DNA of 64,000 nucleotides from JAAOII01 sp965207945 (lineage in GTDB: Bacteria; Pseudomonadota; Gammaproteobacteria; CBDBNL01; JAAOII01), in assembly GCA_965207945.1 (NCBI GenBank), contig OZ242303.1, positions 1,178,001 through 1,242,000 on the forward strand, given 5' to 3'. Below the pieces are notes generated by a model. The model saw only the letters and a program-made list of their open reading frames with translations, did not search any database and was not told where the DNA came from. Positions 63,901-64,000 of the stretch are shown here, piece by piece. Position 1 is the stretch's first letter; the number at the start of each line of letters is the position of its first letter. Both the position numbers and the translations under genes were made by a program.

Positions 63901-64000
63901 TTCCAGGAGTTCAAACTCGCACCCCCTCCTCTCTTACAGATACTTTAACTATAACCCCTGATGCTGATGATGGTGATGTGCCGGTTGAAGTCCCCGATTC
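57978..64000 (+). CDS. Giant lipoprotein with cadherin-like segments, 3' end beyond window
   Basis: An open frame of more than 2000 codons from the ATG at 57978 to the window edge. The signal peptide ends in the lipobox VVSC with Cys31, followed by a run of about 13 glycines and aspartates. Segments such as INENTPVGTVLARFTVTD (about residue 930) and SIMENAPVGTVVNGIDI (about 1078) are typical of bacterial cadherin-like/cadherin tandem-repeat proteins, which bind calcium and carry adhesion. Residues about 267-277 are a Gly-Thr-Asp repeat encoded by 12-bp units (58777-58808). It is probably a surface adhesin; nothing enzymatic is seen. The 233-bp upstream gap shows no gene and no convincing promoter, and no clear Shine-Dalgarno precedes the ATG. 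Confidence 0.9.
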   Translation, partial: MLNFIQKIITPIKTFYSFIIVLLVATLVVSCASSSGGGGGGGGGGGGDGGDNTAETSIFSHSSYTFIPLNANISSQTPGAGILLGRVLIKEAEINKLVAAEINKLITEEGSKVDTNDISIDNNYTIEYSFVDDAAENPSPNLNRYLSIIPNNDNSGIGIYASSTFAFNISLTDILMDIPSVTVTAEITIIVSSLVKTEVSMSHTVLVSFPEVVDTLPNVNDAVSFNLQTFLLNYTTPFVEEQAAATTISIGGVNNVLNRYGFTPNPGTDTGTDTGTEETRTIFFALLNSSVTQNPSSQPAPLCSPQSIYLDNIDTRVKNTVPFNYEGFRNEEDRLFKCVLGASFDGENYQALTAAIINTTTIDGQQASDCPHGEANELCYYASLTINITNLDEAPTITAPPLSIGEGFGPTDADYPGINFRPALGVLSKNDNTTGNLAVVGEIIIADTDEVDNRTSKLSVNSLETKIVSVSPAHGNGLFSIVKQEGDNNLFALRVDASKLDYEKFVAEGDINAGKAIYMVTITTKDTDGTVANVKTQQVPVEITDVIFPPVAIGNSRLKLGFTKADNIESREDGRIVLLPGVSMLANGRSTLGTVRAVNPENNSDKELFYAVSPNDPRNNPEQTSNNFAVVDGFGDDGIQNLVLTKLGLTEVINSFSIYVQAFYRPANFDPSNLVNISASLFTNTRNRNFIDMDRAITIRIEVNNTAYSNSSDSALYIDRTKSLNPARSPIFRTQQFTGNVTEATSGDNVTGVATVHYASDIVYYDFFTGVGRTYPSVNTSTFAFPPFYPNFVDISQAPANLSLSPAFALVGSEGFGDFKLQDVGVNQAHSALFSINSSTGAISLQGNNTVEFPDFYTMVVRLTNASDINNAGNALSHDYATVNVLVNDINSAPDISGFTNFTAPDIQVVNGIGSYNETTRALTLNVTINENTPVGTVLARFTVTDDNDDRFDEYNFGFGTDPSTAADNFYENGVKLTFTPAASVGKQKFSTATLTLVRHLNFEYIADKSGVGNKTTLSETRNITDKGRYEYNPLTQSQPEPISPAEDVLSTSLLTFNLMVLDVAEKPLINIEDSVTSGSIMENAPVGTVVNGIDINIANINETDADALVYKLGDKKFDEVFDVSVTAASDDNKRSLQLIVADADKLENLGDGLVHTSTLTITNNTGGTGPLDKSNTITIQVRVIDVLQPINPIIVNMTGLQVKETDVDGDFSDAGGGGSYVIKENLFVYKPTDVSKDADDFVRIGSREPAPLVTISYAITDVSLERSTPDNPNDIDVADRINSPLLSLLSLNPSDENNNVGLAIEDTDYIEASLFGNLSVTLGFTGTFIGNAQPSETNPTDFTIEVIKANPKNVEYNTASNTAPVYTFTYIQSRYADEVTPGNVRADAILASAIANAGGNIGGLPTRGTPPQINVANNTYNTALVRLNGDDGYFIERDSTKLNTIRAGRDNQQQVDAGVMVIPFTSNEDIATANIQILSEYASGKLVDSADNFNSYFDIKVNNTYNFASAGNTEDIRKALLITQKQFTVINSNGVIDGSNKYNALDTVPLFQGETEATNQTYYIRVSQGDSPSNASNYALAQVRLNIEAAGLNIPAEVVGLYIATGAGRGGAFADLTTGTGNISENSIIPNAYVDYLLYVNVSNEDYVTDEETATIITISVPTGGIAPTPTSNLATDDQLIALSTAEEGSDDLPGTNRIVAEQNSDGSSGLDRLRFALARNVYGSATINVHVQENDAEGIEIDNNTHTFTLNVNEDTSGNNAPTVNNIALDNGEMTMNGVMTSNIFTFLLMEDIGLLEITDGTQSRNITIVPGAATTNDNTRRNQTVSAALKSISRIDSRPGSNTKKVDVFTYDENITNNNIITYKKHGWGVTSIAYSIIETEPRGFGDTVNTIIYNEEATGSTLFIRITSAPDDAVFVGATAESYNLNEFEASPGVFNTTNNLLPRPITLTYRDPDLRFDNFSVGDTVPEIIIPGVQTRTPSSLTDTLTITPDADDGDVPVEVPD

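Overview
The window is a dense, AT-rich bacterial chromosome segment from a gammaproteobacterium. The evidence for that placement is gene order: dedD-like/cvpA/purF, ybeZ/ybeY/ybeX/lnt, tatABC beside hisI/hisE, rpmB/rpmG, carA/carB, and a polyprenyl diphosphate synthase with dapB. A truncated ATP sulfurylase gene (sat) at the left edge hints at sulfur metabolism, possibly sulfur oxidation, but no partner gene is visible. I recognise no tRNA, rRNA, transposase, phage gene or CRISPR array, and no stretch above about 300 bases lacks a gene.

Layout. 1-7.2 kb: sat (partial), an EamA exporter, trpF, an ABC exporter with two tandem permeases, a DoxX-like protein and a lipid-linked-sugar glycosyltransferase. 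7.3-10.5 kb: a large GLUG-repeat lipoprotein. 10.7-17 kb: adenosine kinase, ahcY, an SppA-like protease and aconitase. 17.2-19.8 kb: purF, cvpA and a SPOR protein. 19.8-26.8 kb: a cluster of an M23 peptidase, two bactofilins, an ExbB/MotA-like channel, two ExbD/TolR-like anchored proteins and a tandem formylglycine-generating-enzyme-like protein without the catalytic cysteines. 26.9-32.6 kb: phoH-like, ybeY, corC, lnt and murJ. 32.6-35.7 kb: ribF, ispB and dapB on the minus strand. 35.7-37.9 kb: a barrel-like outer-membrane protein and argF. 37.9-40.2 kb: tatC, tatB, tatA, hisE and hisI. 40.3-45.5 kb: rpmB, rpmG, carA and carB. 45.6-56.6 kb: one 3663-residue lipoprotein of about 19 repeat modules ending in a subtilase plus P-domain. 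56.7-57.7 kb: an Ldh2-family dehydrogenase. 58 kb to the edge: a third giant lipoprotein with cadherin-like segments, cut off by the window.

How they fit together. Most genes are core metabolism and envelope biogenesis. The 19.8-26.8 kb cluster is the best candidate for an undescribed system: a cytoskeletal scaffold (bactofilins), a peptidoglycan hydrolase, an ion-driven motor-like channel with two different periplasmic arms, and a catalytically dead FGE-like protein. The combination recalls the GldJ/GldK plus GldL/GldM logic of Bacteroidetes, but that comparison is inference. Three very large lipoproteins, two of them sharing Asp-rich TSP3-like motifs, suggest heavy investment in the cell surface.

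A second theme is repeats. Short tandem repeats (6-24 bp) sit in frame inside many housekeeping genes and also in spacers. Runs of 8-9 G/C occur in coding regions of an AT-rich genome, and a REP-like palindromic repeat family lies at several gene borders.
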